This document shows positions 19,907 through 28,685 of a DNA stretch of 64,000 nucleotides, one piece after another (the first letter of the stretch is position 1; each line of letters starts with the position of its first letter). The DNA is from Draconibacterium mangrovi (GTDB taxonomy: Bacteria; Bacteroidota; Bacteroidia; Bacteroidales; Prolixibacteraceae), in the NCBI RefSeq assembly GCF_010586825.1, contig NZ_JAAAGB010000012.1, positions 62,001 to 126,000 on the forward strand. Reading direction: 5' to 3'. The position numbers were made by a program, and so were the translations under genes. Under the pieces are notes generated by a model that saw only the letters and a program-made list of their open reading frames with translations, was not told the origin of the DNA and ran no database searches.

Positions 19907-22636
19907 GTGAAAAAACTATTCCTGTTTCTGAATCTTCTTTGCTGTTTCACTTTTGTATCTGAAGCAAAGATTTATCCAACACAACTTACTTGCGAATACC
20001 TTAATAACCCTGCAGTTGTAGATGTGCCTCAGCCGCGTTTGGCATGGATAAATGTAGCCGATGAAAGCGAAAGAGGACAGGTTCAAACGGCCTTTCAGAT
20101 TCGGGTGGCCACTTCAAACGAGAAGCTTGGAAATGCCGACTTGTGGGATAGCGGCAAGGTGAAAAGTGAAGCATCTACGCGCGTTAAATACGATGGTCAG
20201 AAACTGGTTTCCCGCCAGAATTGCTGGTGGCAGGTGCGCGTGTGGGATAAAAACGATGAGGTTTCGGAATGGAGCGAGCCTGCAAGCTGGCACATGGGTT
20301 TGTTGGAAGAAAATGACTGGCAGGCAAAATGGATAGGCGTACCCTGGCAAGGCGAAGAAGCTCTGCCAAAACCGAACTCACCGGCTGTAGATTTGCCGGA
20401 ACAGTTACCTCCGCCGGCGCCACTGTTTCGCAAAGAATTTAAGGCCACAAAACAGGTGAAGAAAGCTGTGGCTTACGTTACCGGACTGGGTTATTTCGAA
20501 CTTTATCTGAATGGTGAGAAAGTTGGAGACGATGTGCTGGTTCCCAATCAAACTAACTACGGAAAGCGCCCAGGACTAACTCAACAGTATATTCCGCTTG
20601 ACGATAGTTTCAGGGAATACAAAGTGATGTACCTGGCTTATGATATTTCGGATCAACTGGTTTCCGGCGCAAACGCTTTTGGGGCGATTCTTGGAAACGG
20701 GTTTTATAATCCGGCCAAACATTGGGCATTGGGGTATGGTTCGCCGCGTTTGTTGTTGCAGGTTCATGTTACTTACGCCGACGGTACCGAGGAGGTTATT
20801 ATAAGTGATGAAAGCTGGAAGGTAGCCAAAAGCCCGATATTAATGGATATGGTTTATTACGGCGAACATTACGATGCGCGTTTGGAACAAAACGGTTGGT
20901 GCTCGCCGGGTTTTAACGACTCGGCATGGGAAAGTGCTGTTTTAAGAAAAGCTCCTGAAGGCAAGTTGACGGCACATACCGCTCACCCTGACAAAGTTTA
21001 TGAAACGCTTCAGCCCATAAGGATAGAGAAGATGTACAACGGGAATTATAAAGTTGATTTTGGTGTTGAAATTTCGGGCTGGGTGCGGCTGAAAAATGTG
21101 GAAGGCCCTGAGGGGTATAAAGTGGAGATCAAATACTTGTCGAATACCTTCTCGGGCGATAATTCGTACATTTTTAAAGGCGTTGGCAAAGAAAATTATG
21201 CAGCCCGTTTTAACTGGTTTGTTTTCCGCGAAGTGGAAATTGTAAACTGGCCGGGTGTGCTGGAACCCGAAAATATATGTGCTGAGGCGATAAATACCTA
21301 CATCGAAGAATCGGCCGATTTCGAAACATCAAATCCGCTTTTTAATGAAGTGAATGAGATTTGGAAACGCAGCCAGACCGATAATATGCACGGAGGAATC
21401 GCCAGCGACTGCCCGCACCGCGAACGCTCGCCATACACAGGCGATGGCCAGGTGGCGTGTGTTACCGTGATGCATAATTTCGATGCACAAAACTTTTACT
21501 ACAAATGGATCCAGGATATTATCGGCGCTCAAAATGTTGAAACCGGATACGTGCCGAATGGCGCGCCGTGGCAACCCGGTTGTGGCGGCGGTGTGGCCTG
21601 GGGAGCAGCAGTAAATATTATGCCTTGGGAGTTTTATGTGCATTACGGCGCGGTGGATATGCTGGAAGAAGCTTATGAGCCAATGAAAGAATATGTGCGC
21701 TACATGCAAACCTGGGTGGATGATGAAGGAATAATGAACTCGCAACGAGTTGGCCTTAACGGCGATGTTTTGAAGTGGTTTAATCTGGGCGAATGGGTTA
21801 CTCCGGGCGACCTTCCTGCTGATAGCCTGGTGCATACTTTTTATTTCTGGCGCTGTGCTGATATTACAGCAAAAACTGCTGAAGTATTGGGAAAGAGAAA
21901 AGAAGCAAAAAAGTATAATAAGCTGGCAGAAGCCACAAAAAAAGCATTTCACCAGAGGTTTTACGATGAGGAAAAAGGAACATACGGAAACTCGGGAGCC
22001 AATATTTTTGCGTTGAAAATGGGTGTTCCCGAAGGTGAATATGAACGTGTGATAAAGGCGCTGAAGAAAAACATAAAAAAGAACAAGGGGCATTTGGATA
22101 CCGGAATATTTGGTACGCAGTTTTTCTTTGAAGTGCTAACAGAAAATGGTATGCATGACCTGGCTTACGAAGCTATGAATAAAAAAGAGGAGCCCGGGTA
22201 CGGGCGTTGGTTAACACTTGGAGCTACTACCAGTTGGGAGCATTGGGATACCGGTGGTTCACACAATCACCCGATGTTTGGCGGTGGTTTGGTTTGGTTG
22301 TATCGTCAGTTGGCAGGTATGCAGGCCGATGAAAAAGATCCTGGTTATCGACATATTATTTTTCATCCGCAGCCGGTTGATGAAATGGATTTTGCCAAAT
22401 ATTACAACAAAACACCTTACGGAATGGCCGGAATAAAATGGGAGCAGAAGGAGGGGAAATTGAATGTTGATATTACGGTTCCGGTTGGATGCACCGCGAC
22501 AGTGATTTTGCCGGCGGCGGATTTTGTTGCCGACGGAGAAACGCTAGGCACTAATGCTGATGTGAAGGTGATATCGCAAGCCCAAAACGAACTGGTACTG
22601 GAAGTTGGGTCGGGTACTTATAATTTTAGCAATTAG
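19907..22636 (+). CDS. Alpha-L-rhamnosidase (GH78), secreted
   Basis: With the GTG start at 19907 the protein has 909 residues and a clean signal peptide (V/MKKLFLFLNLLCCFTFVSEA). The frame is also open from a TTG at 19871, but that start would put 12 extra residues before the signal peptide, so GTG is preferred. Domains in order: Bac_rhamnosid_N/fibronectin-like (about 25-130), Bac_rhamnosid N-domain with KAVAYVTGLGYFELYLNG, central beta domain, the (alpha/alpha)6 catalytic barrel with SDCPHRERSPYTGDGQ and LGATTSWEHWD, and a C-terminal beta-sandwich. It should release terminal rhamnose from glycans or glycosides in the periplasm or outside. It is followed 17 bp later by the DoxX fusion gene, probably in one operon. 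Confidence 0.93.
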   Translation: MKKLFLFLNLLCCFTFVSEAKIYPTQLTCEYLNNPAVVDVPQPRLAWINVADESERGQVQTAFQIRVATSNEKLGNADLWDSGKVKSEASTRVKYDGQKLVSRQNCWWQVRVWDKNDEVSEWSEPASWHMGLLEENDWQAKWIGVPWQGEEALPKPNSPAVDLPEQLPPPAPLFRKEFKATKQVKKAVAYVTGLGYFELYLNGEKVGDDVLVPNQTNYGKRPGLTQQYIPLDDSFREYKVMYLAYDISDQLVSGANAFGAILGNGFYNPAKHWALGYGSPRLLLQVHVTYADGTEEVIISDESWKVAKSPILMDMVYYGEHYDARLEQNGWCSPGFNDSAWESAVLRKAPEGKLTAHTAHPDKVYETLQPIRIEKMYNGNYKVDFGVEISGWVRLKNVEGPEGYKVEIKYLSNTFSGDNSYIFKGVGKENYAARFNWFVFREVEIVNWPGVLEPENICAEAINTYIEESADFETSNPLFNEVNEIWKRSQTDNMHGGIASDCPHRERSPYTGDGQVACVTVMHNFDAQNFYYKWIQDIIGAQNVETGYVPNGAPWQPGCGGGVAWGAAVNIMPWEFYVHYGAVDMLEEAYEPMKEYVRYMQTWVDDEGIMNSQRVGLNGDVLKWFNLGEWVTPGDLPADSLVHTFYFWRCADITAKTAEVLGKRKEAKKYNKLAEATKKAFHQRFYDEEKGTYGNSGANIFALKMGVPEGEYERVIKALKKNIKKNKGHLDTGIFGTQFFFEVLTENGMHDLAYEAMNKKEEPGYGRWLTLGATTSWEHWDTGGSHNHPMFGGGLVWLYRQLAGMQADEKDPGYRHIIFHPQPVDEMDFAKYYNKTPYGMAGIKWEQKEGKLNVDITVPVGCTATVILPAADFVADGETLGTNADVKVISQAQNELVLEVGSGTYNFSN

Positions 22637-22653
22637 TAAAATAAAATCGCCTT

Positions 22654-24153
22654 ATGAACTGGAAAAAACTCATCATTACAATTTTTAGAATTGCCATTGG
22701 CTGGCACTTTTTGTACGAAGGAGTAGCAAAACTCGCTGATGGAAACTGGAGTGCTGCCGGATATTTATCCAGCTCAACAGGGCCATTGTCGGGTTTTTAT
22801 CAATGGATGGGAGGTTCTGATGCTATTATGAGTGTGGCAGATCCGCTCAATATTGCTGCTTTAATTCTTATCGGACTGGGGCTCACGCTTGGTTTGGCCA
22901 TTCGTGTTTCTGCGGCTTCGGGCATTGTTTTACTGTTGCTGTATTACTTTGCGCATCCGCCATTTGGTGGTTCGTTGCTGGCCAATACCGAAGGAAGTCT
23001 GTACATCGTAAACAAGAATGTGATTGAAGCACTGGCTTTGCTTGTTTTGTTGGTTCTGAAAGAAAAAGGCTGGGGCTTGTATGCATTGCTGATTTTCCCG
23101 AAGAAAAGAGAAGGGGGTGAAGAACCGACCGGAGTAAAATCCCGAAGAGAAGCTTTAAAAAACCTGGCAACGATTCCTGCTCTGGGTGTTTTGGGATTTG
23201 GAGCTTTTAACGAAACACAAAAATTTGGTGTCGACACACTTTCGGGGGCTACAATAAAAGTTGGCGGTGCTGATATAAAAGAATTAAAAGGGGAATTGCC
23301 GAAAGGCAAAATCGGGCCGCACGAAATAAGCCGTTTGGTAGCCGGTGGAAATCTGATTGGCGGTTGGGCACATTCGCGTGATTTGCATTATGTGCCTTCG
23401 CTTTTCCGAGCTTACAATACCGAAAAGAAGATCTTTGAAACACTGATGTTGGCCGAGGAAGCCGGAATTAATACCATTAATATCGGGTTTCCTACAAATG
23501 CCACTATGCAGAAGTATAAGAAGTTGACAGGAAGCAAAATTAAGGTGATTACGCAGGTGCACCCCGATGCTGATAACAACGACTACGTGGTAAATATTAA
23601 TAAAGCCATCGATTTTGGTGTGGATATTATTCAGGTTCAGGGGAACTGGTGCGACTGGCTGGTGCGCGACAACAAACTGGATAAAATCGATCTGATGCTA
23701 AATCATATCCGTGAGCAGGGCTATACTGCCGGGTTGGCTTCACATACGGTTGATTCACTGATTGCCTGTGAGGAGCAGGGGATTATCCCGGATTATTACA
23801 TGAAAACCATGCACCACGACAATTACTGGTCGGCACACCCGCGCGAGAACCGTTTTCCGTTTGAAGTGGATGGTAAGAAATATACCGATCACAACCGGTT
23901 TCACGATAACCTGTTTTGTTTGTATCCTGATAAAACGGTTGACTTTGTTAGCAGCGCCACAGTTCCGGTAATGGGCTTTAAAGTATTGGCCGCCGGTGCC
24001 ATTCAGCCTGAGGATGGATTTAACTGGGCTTTTAAAAACGGTGCCGATTTTATTTGTGTGGGCATGTTCGATTTTCAGGTGGTAAACGATGTAAACATCA
24101 CCATCGATACGTTGAATAATCTGCAAGGGCGCACCCGAAAATGGTATGGCTAA
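22654..24153 (+). CDS. DoxX-like membrane domain fused to a TIM-barrel-like domain
   Basis: The 499 residues combine two parts. Residues 1-150 form a DoxX/DoxD-like four-helix membrane domain (FRIAIGWHFLYEGVAKL, LNIAALILIGLGLTLGLAI, ASGIVLLLLYYFAHPP, NVIEALALLVLLVLK). After a basic linker with a Tat-like or internal-signal look (KSRREALKNLATIPALGVLGFGAF), residues 220-499 form a soluble domain with repeated beta-alpha units (AGINTINIGFP, KIKVITQVHP, GVDIIQVQGNW, GYTAGLASHT, VMGFKVLAAGAI, FICVGMF), consistent with a TIM barrel. Several His/Asp pairs (MHHDNYW, HNRFHDN) could bind metal. I do not recognise the barrel family. It follows the rhamnosidase by 17 bp. Confidence 0.7.
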   Translation: MNWKKLIITIFRIAIGWHFLYEGVAKLADGNWSAAGYLSSSTGPLSGFYQWMGGSDAIMSVADPLNIAALILIGLGLTLGLAIRVSAASGIVLLLLYYFAHPPFGGSLLANTEGSLYIVNKNVIEALALLVLLVLKEKGWGLYALLIFPKKREGGEEPTGVKSRREALKNLATIPALGVLGFGAFNETQKFGVDTLSGATIKVGGADIKELKGELPKGKIGPHEISRLVAGGNLIGGWAHSRDLHYVPSLFRAYNTEKKIFETLMLAEEAGINTINIGFPTNATMQKYKKLTGSKIKVITQVHPDADNNDYVVNINKAIDFGVDIIQVQGNWCDWLVRDNKLDKIDLMLNHIREQGYTAGLASHTVDSLIACEEQGIIPDYYMKTMHHDNYWSAHPRENRFPFEVDGKKYTDHNRFHDNLFCLYPDKTVDFVSSATVPVMGFKVLAAGAIQPEDGFNWAFKNGADFICVGMFDFQVVNDVNITIDTLNNLQGRTRKWYG

Positions 24154-24160
24154 ACTTTTT

Positions 24161-26626
24161 TTAATTTCCGCTTACAACTTGGGCAATTTCTGAGTTTTCT
24201 ATTTGGTTTGGTGTTAAGTCGCTGAGATTAACTTCAACGCGCAGTGCCCGTAATCCCGATGCTCCTGCCAAGTCTTCCAGTTCCACATCTTCAATGTTGT
24301 TGGTTAGTAAGCCCTTTGCGATCATGTAGTCGATGTACTTTTTGTAATCTCTTATTTCATCGGCATGCGAGTAAATAACAGCAATTTTTCCCGGTTGGGT
24401 TACCCTTTCTTTGGAGCCTTTAATCCGCGCTTTATCAATGCGTTTTTTGGTAATCTCGTAACGTATGTTGTAGGCACCTGCCACGTCAAACTTTTTCTCG
24501 TCCTGCCTGAAAGCAATACTCAGCGGATTGGAATGAACCAGGATAAGTTGTGTAACATCAAGTTTTGTTGCCAGCCGGGGTTGCAGCAATGTTATCCTAC
24601 GCGCAATTTTAACTTTTACAAGCAGTTGCCACAAGCGAATATTCTTCAAATAAATGTCGTTATACGCTAATCCTTTTACCAGCGACTGACCAATATAAGC
24701 GTTGTATTCAATGCCATCGGTACGGTATTTTTCAAAATAATGCGGAAAAACTTTCTGAGCTTTCACCTGCTCGGTTTCAATTATTTCACTAACCTCTTGG
24801 TTAATCAGCGTAAGGCTTTCCTCAAATTCTTTCCGCTTTTTGTACACTACATTCAGGTGCGGGTCAAGCGAATTAAAATAGTCTGTTACCGGTTCTTCAA
24901 GTTCTGAAAAACGTTCTTTCAGCAAGCGTAAAAACGGATCAACTTCTTTTGTCAGAAATTCAATAAGAACAACTTCATCCCCAGCTTTTAGTCCATTTTG
25001 CACCGTGTCGATATTTTGTTGGATGTTAAAACAGAGATCATCAAGCAATGGCATTTCCTTTATTTGGCGGGCATAGTCCAGAATTTCACGTGCATGTTTT
25101 AGTTGCTCCGAGAGGTCGGCCCGGATAGCCAGGTTGCGTTCGAGTGACGAACCACGTACATCGGAAGCGCCGTAAATAGGTACCACATCGTTGAAAACAA
25201 TCGATTCAACCGCCGTTTTCCCACCGTTCTTATTTTCAGAAAGAAAGTGACCAACCGCTTCGCGAAAACGCCACTCAACAGTGGGGTGAATAGCCGTGAA
25301 CTGATCCTGTATAACCGCTCTGATTTTGTCGTTCCATTCTTCTTTCGATCGTTTCAGGGCCAGCGCAAAAGTGGGGAATACATCGTAAAGTCGCTTTACT
25401 TGCATCATACTTATGCTGTTTGGTTTTGTACAGGCAAACTCCAGCATTCCAACCGGAGTTTTGTCGATAAACAGCGGAACAATTGCCAGGCTTCTGATGC
25501 CCGCATCCAGCAAATTCTGAATAACAACATCCTGTGGTAATTTTGTAAGATCGGGTGTGTTGATGATGCGGTTTTCTCTGAACGCCTGTTCATAGATTGT
25601 GCCCAGATACTGATCGCATTTTAGCTGCGAACGGGGAATAATGGTATCCCAAATGAGGTTCAGATTCATGTTTGCATCTTCATCGGGCGCCACTGCCATT
25701 CCAAATTTTAACTTTGGATTGTCGAACAAGGCACGCATCCGTTTTTGCAGCACTTCAAAACCTTCGTTTGTTTCAATGGTTTTTTTGTCAAGCAAATCGG
25801 TTTTCAGTTGCGAAATCACAAAATCCTGCGTAATATCAATCAGGTTGAAATGAATCAAGCCCGAAAATTCAAAATTCTCCAAGGGAATTATCTCGTTCCA
25901 CAACTCCAGATCCTCGGTGTTATCCAGCAGTTTGGTAATGTCTTCCAATGAAAGTTTTATGTGCTTTTTTAATTCACGTACTTGTACATAATCGGTTGTT
26001 ACTTGTTTTCGGATGTACTTAATGTAGCCTTCTTTTGTGTCGGTAAGCCGATAAGTGAAAGGAAGATCGACGTCGATTTTATAGTTGTAAAATTTCTCGA
26101 GTATCAACAGATAAGCTTGATACAATTTAGAAATCAGTGAAAGATCCTGCTCGCCCCCTTTGGCAATTTCAAGTAATTTATGTGAACAACTAAGGCTGTT
26201 ATTCATTAACTCGGTGGCAAAAAATGGTTCTTGCCCAAACGGTGCAGTACAGGCTTCCATACTGTTTTGGTGGCGCAACGGATTTATAACAAACGCCATC
26301 AATTGATTCACCAGATCCTTGTTTTCATCAAGCAGGGTGGTGTTGCGTATTGGCTTTTTTAGCTCAGGAACCCTGTTCAAAGCATTTAGCGTGCTTTTTG
26401 CCAGATCTTTCATCGGGTGATTGGTCATCAATCCGATTCGCTCGATATCCTTTATAAGTAGTTCAAAACTAAGTACTGAACGAAAGGGGAGTTGAGAGAA
26501 TGGGCAATTAATCTGTTTTTCTGTTTTCATCGGGTTGATTTGAGTAGGATGAATATATTGTTCTAAATGCTTTCGAGAAGAATAACGTTTTACTACTTGT
26601 GAAGGTTCTGTTGCCTGCAATTTCAT
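24161..26626 (-). CDS. GAF-domain protein of unknown function
   Basis: The 821-residue soluble protein has a central GAF-like domain (about 335-430: QYLGTIYEQAFRENRIINTPDL, AGIRSLAIVPLFIDKTPVGMLEF). A segment VVPIYGASDVRGSSLERN (about 485-502) follows, then long helical regions. I know no catalytic output domain for it; there is no kinase, GGDEF or DNA-binding motif. Similar large GAF proteins occur in Bacteroidota. Met33 (MKTEKQINC) is an alternative start, but a good promoter just upstream of 26626 supports the longer form. It is convergent with the DoxX fusion gene, only 7 bp from its stop. Confidence 0.7.
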   Translation of the reverse strand: MKLQATEPSQVVKRYSSRKHLEQYIHPTQINPMKTEKQINCPFSQLPFRSVLSFELLIKDIERIGLMTNHPMKDLAKSTLNALNRVPELKKPIRNTTLLDENKDLVNQLMAFVINPLRHQNSMEACTAPFGQEPFFATELMNNSLSCSHKLLEIAKGGEQDLSLISKLYQAYLLILEKFYNYKIDVDLPFTYRLTDTKEGYIKYIRKQVTTDYVQVRELKKHIKLSLEDITKLLDNTEDLELWNEIIPLENFEFSGLIHFNLIDITQDFVISQLKTDLLDKKTIETNEGFEVLQKRMRALFDNPKLKFGMAVAPDEDANMNLNLIWDTIIPRSQLKCDQYLGTIYEQAFRENRIINTPDLTKLPQDVVIQNLLDAGIRSLAIVPLFIDKTPVGMLEFACTKPNSISMMQVKRLYDVFPTFALALKRSKEEWNDKIRAVIQDQFTAIHPTVEWRFREAVGHFLSENKNGGKTAVESIVFNDVVPIYGASDVRGSSLERNLAIRADLSEQLKHAREILDYARQIKEMPLLDDLCFNIQQNIDTVQNGLKAGDEVVLIEFLTKEVDPFLRLLKERFSELEEPVTDYFNSLDPHLNVVYKKRKEFEESLTLINQEVSEIIETEQVKAQKVFPHYFEKYRTDGIEYNAYIGQSLVKGLAYNDIYLKNIRLWQLLVKVKIARRITLLQPRLATKLDVTQLILVHSNPLSIAFRQDEKKFDVAGAYNIRYEITKKRIDKARIKGSKERVTQPGKIAVIYSHADEIRDYKKYIDYMIAKGLLTNNIEDVELEDLAGASGLRALRVEVNLSDLTPNQIENSEIAQVVSGN

Positions 26627-26640
26627 GTTGGTTTACGGAG

Positions 26641-26669
26641 CAAAAATACGGCAATAAAAAAACAGGCAA
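26641..26669 (-). promoter_or_regulatory. Promoter of the GAF-protein gene, embedded in the upstream terminator
   Basis: On the minus strand: -33 TTG (26669-26667), 18-bp spacer, -7 TATTTTTG (26648-26641), 14 bp before the ATG. The -33 element lies inside the left arm of the terminator of the upstream PNGase gene, so termination and initiation overlap. Confidence 0.55.
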
Positions 26670-26696
26670 TCGGAATAATACTCCAATTGCCTGTTT
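26660..26696 (-). terminator. Intrinsic terminator of the PNGase F-like operon
   Basis: An 11-bp perfect stem (AAACAGGCAAT at 26660-26670 with its complement at 26686-26696) has a 15-nt loop and is followed on the minus strand by seven T residues. Confidence 0.88.
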
Positions 26697-26744
26697 CCCA
26701 GCGCTGAATGCGACAAGTTTTGCGCGAATAAATTTTTCAGATCG

Positions 26745-28670
26745 TTAATTTCTGAAGCCGCTTTGTGGAACCTTGTTAAAACGCCTGTTCATTTTGTGTT
26801 CACCATCAACATATATCTCCATCACATAACGTCCATCCTGCAAATGCCGCAGGTCAACACCGGTTTGAGCATCTTTAATGTTGGTGTACTCATGTGTTTC
26901 AACGTATTCGCCATCTTTTGTAATGCGCACTTTTAGTGTTGATGGTTTGTTGGTGGTGGTATAAATGGTGGCGTAATCTTTTACCATGCGTGGGTAAATA
27001 TTTACCGACAGGTGTGAAATTGTGGTGTCTACCTTAAAATCGTTGTCGGTTTTAAAGGCATAAAACTGTCCGTTTCCGCAGTCGCTTTCAAATAAATGAA
27101 TGAGGTTTCCTTCGGTGTCTTTTAAGCGCAAACGCCCGTAACCGGCATCGGCCAGAAACCAAAACTCCAGTCCTTCGCCCGCAGTATCAACCAAATTCAG
27201 GAAATAGTTGCCTTCTTCCAATTCAAGAGTATCGATGTAAGTTGTGGCCGAATCGAGCATTTCCGGTGTTTTGGAATAAACAGTGTCGTAGCTGCTGTTA
27301 ACAACATGTACCCAGTTGTCTTCGGGTTTGTTGTTGGTCATAAATTCTACCACAAATTTCGACGGGATTGTCGGAATGCTTTCAAATTCAACATTCATAT
27401 TGTTATCGCCGTCCCATTCGTCTTCTTTGCCATTGGGTTCTTCCAGAATTACCGAAAAGGTATTTAAACCTTCCTTCATATCAATTTCTCCCGGAAGTGA
27501 AATAATAGCAGCTTCATAAAAACCAAGGTTTCCCTTCCATTGATAGGTTTTCTCTTCAAATCCTTTTGTTGAATAAATGATCTTGAGCTTTTTTAAATCG
27601 CGGCTACCCGGGTTTCGTATTTTTATGAGCGGACTGAAACCGCGAGGATTAAAACGGTTGTAATTGTCTTTCCGGTTTGGTGCAATAATCTCTTCAATGG
27701 CCACATCGTTTTCGTTATTTGGTGCGGCATATTGGAACAGGTACGAAGTGATTTGCTCTCGGGGTTGATCTTTGTTAACGGCCGTAAACGGTTCCATATC
27801 GAGGTCGAGTTCGTGGCTTCCTTTTGTCAGGGGAATATCAACCACATCGGGTACCTGTAAATCGCCGGGGCACCAGTAAGCACGGTCGAAAATCCATGTT
27901 CCGCCCTGCGGATACAGCGGATTATTGCCACAGTCTTTCCACATGTTGCGGTGATCCACCACTTCTCCGTCGAACTTTAACTCGCGCCAACGGCTGCAAA
28001 ATTCGCTGCAACCGCTAGGCTCGTCCATTCCGTGTCCGGTATGCTGAATACGAAAACGGGCAAAATCGGCATTTTCTGCGGTAGTAACCGTTTTGGGCGA
28101 AAGCTGTTTTTCGATAGGATCTTCCGGGTCGCCGTATCGAAAATTGCCGTCCCACATTTTTTCAACAGAAATAAAATCGGCTACCTGCGGGCCAAAAGTA
28201 ATGTCGAAATCAAGGGTTAAATCCCAACCCAAATCAGGAGATTCGTAACCCGAGTGAATGTATTCAATCTCTACACTGTCGCGCAAAAAAGCCTGAAAGT
28301 CGCTAACATCAATACTCCAGGTGTAACTCCAGCCTTCTTTAAAATTACTTCCGTACGGAGTTAGCATACGGCCAATTTCGTAGTCGATCATTTCGCCGTT
28401 AACGCCTCCTTTTCGCAAAATCTTCACGCGGTCCATATAATCCCAGTGGGCAATGGCGCGATCTTCCGGATAGGCAAGTGTCAGGTTCAAAACGATTCTC
28501 CTGATTTCTTTGTCAGCTGAAGGAAACTCGCCCCACTTTACAAAACTTTTAACGCCTTGCGACTGATCGGTATTAATAAGGACTTTGTTGTGGGTAACCA
28601 CGTTTGTGGTTTGTGCCAGCAAGTGCTGAGCTGCAATTAGTAGCGTTAGAAATACAATTAGTTTCTTCAT
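26745..28670 (-). CDS. PNGase F-like peptide N-glycosidase with a T9SS sorting-domain-like tail
   Basis: The 641-residue protein has a signal peptide (MKKLIVFLTLLIAAQHLLAQ). Residues 25-300 follow the two-domain PNGase F pattern: HWDYMDRVKIL (D77/D80), GWSYTWSIDVSDFQAFL, then GHGMDEPSGCSEFCSRWRE with E223 between two cysteines, as in the PNGase F active-site region. PNGase F cleaves the bond between asparagine and N-glycans. The last 80 or so residues (SVNIYPRMVKDYATIYTT ... VDLRHLQDGRYVMEIYV) look like a T9SS type A C-terminal sorting domain in which the usual YPNP has become YPRM. Export across the outer membrane is therefore likely. It is the second gene of a pair, 15 bp after the transglutaminase-like lipoprotein. 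Confidence 0.8.
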   Translation of the reverse strand: MKKLIVFLTLLIAAQHLLAQTTNVVTHNKVLINTDQSQGVKSFVKWGEFPSADKEIRRIVLNLTLAYPEDRAIAHWDYMDRVKILRKGGVNGEMIDYEIGRMLTPYGSNFKEGWSYTWSIDVSDFQAFLRDSVEIEYIHSGYESPDLGWDLTLDFDITFGPQVADFISVEKMWDGNFRYGDPEDPIEKQLSPKTVTTAENADFARFRIQHTGHGMDEPSGCSEFCSRWRELKFDGEVVDHRNMWKDCGNNPLYPQGGTWIFDRAYWCPGDLQVPDVVDIPLTKGSHELDLDMEPFTAVNKDQPREQITSYLFQYAAPNNENDVAIEEIIAPNRKDNYNRFNPRGFSPLIKIRNPGSRDLKKLKIIYSTKGFEEKTYQWKGNLGFYEAAIISLPGEIDMKEGLNTFSVILEEPNGKEDEWDGDNNMNVEFESIPTIPSKFVVEFMTNNKPEDNWVHVVNSSYDTVYSKTPEMLDSATTYIDTLELEEGNYFLNLVDTAGEGLEFWFLADAGYGRLRLKDTEGNLIHLFESDCGNGQFYAFKTDNDFKVDTTISHLSVNIYPRMVKDYATIYTTTNKPSTLKVRITKDGEYVETHEYTNIKDAQTGVDLRHLQDGRYVMEIYVDGEHKMNRRFNKVPQSGFRN

Positions 28671-28685
28671 GGATTGTTAGCTGAA

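Noticed and set aside
21329-22093. 254-residue minus-strand frame inside the rhamnosidase gene
   Set aside because: The plus strand carries the conserved GH78 catalytic barrel here; the reverse frame shows no family pattern.
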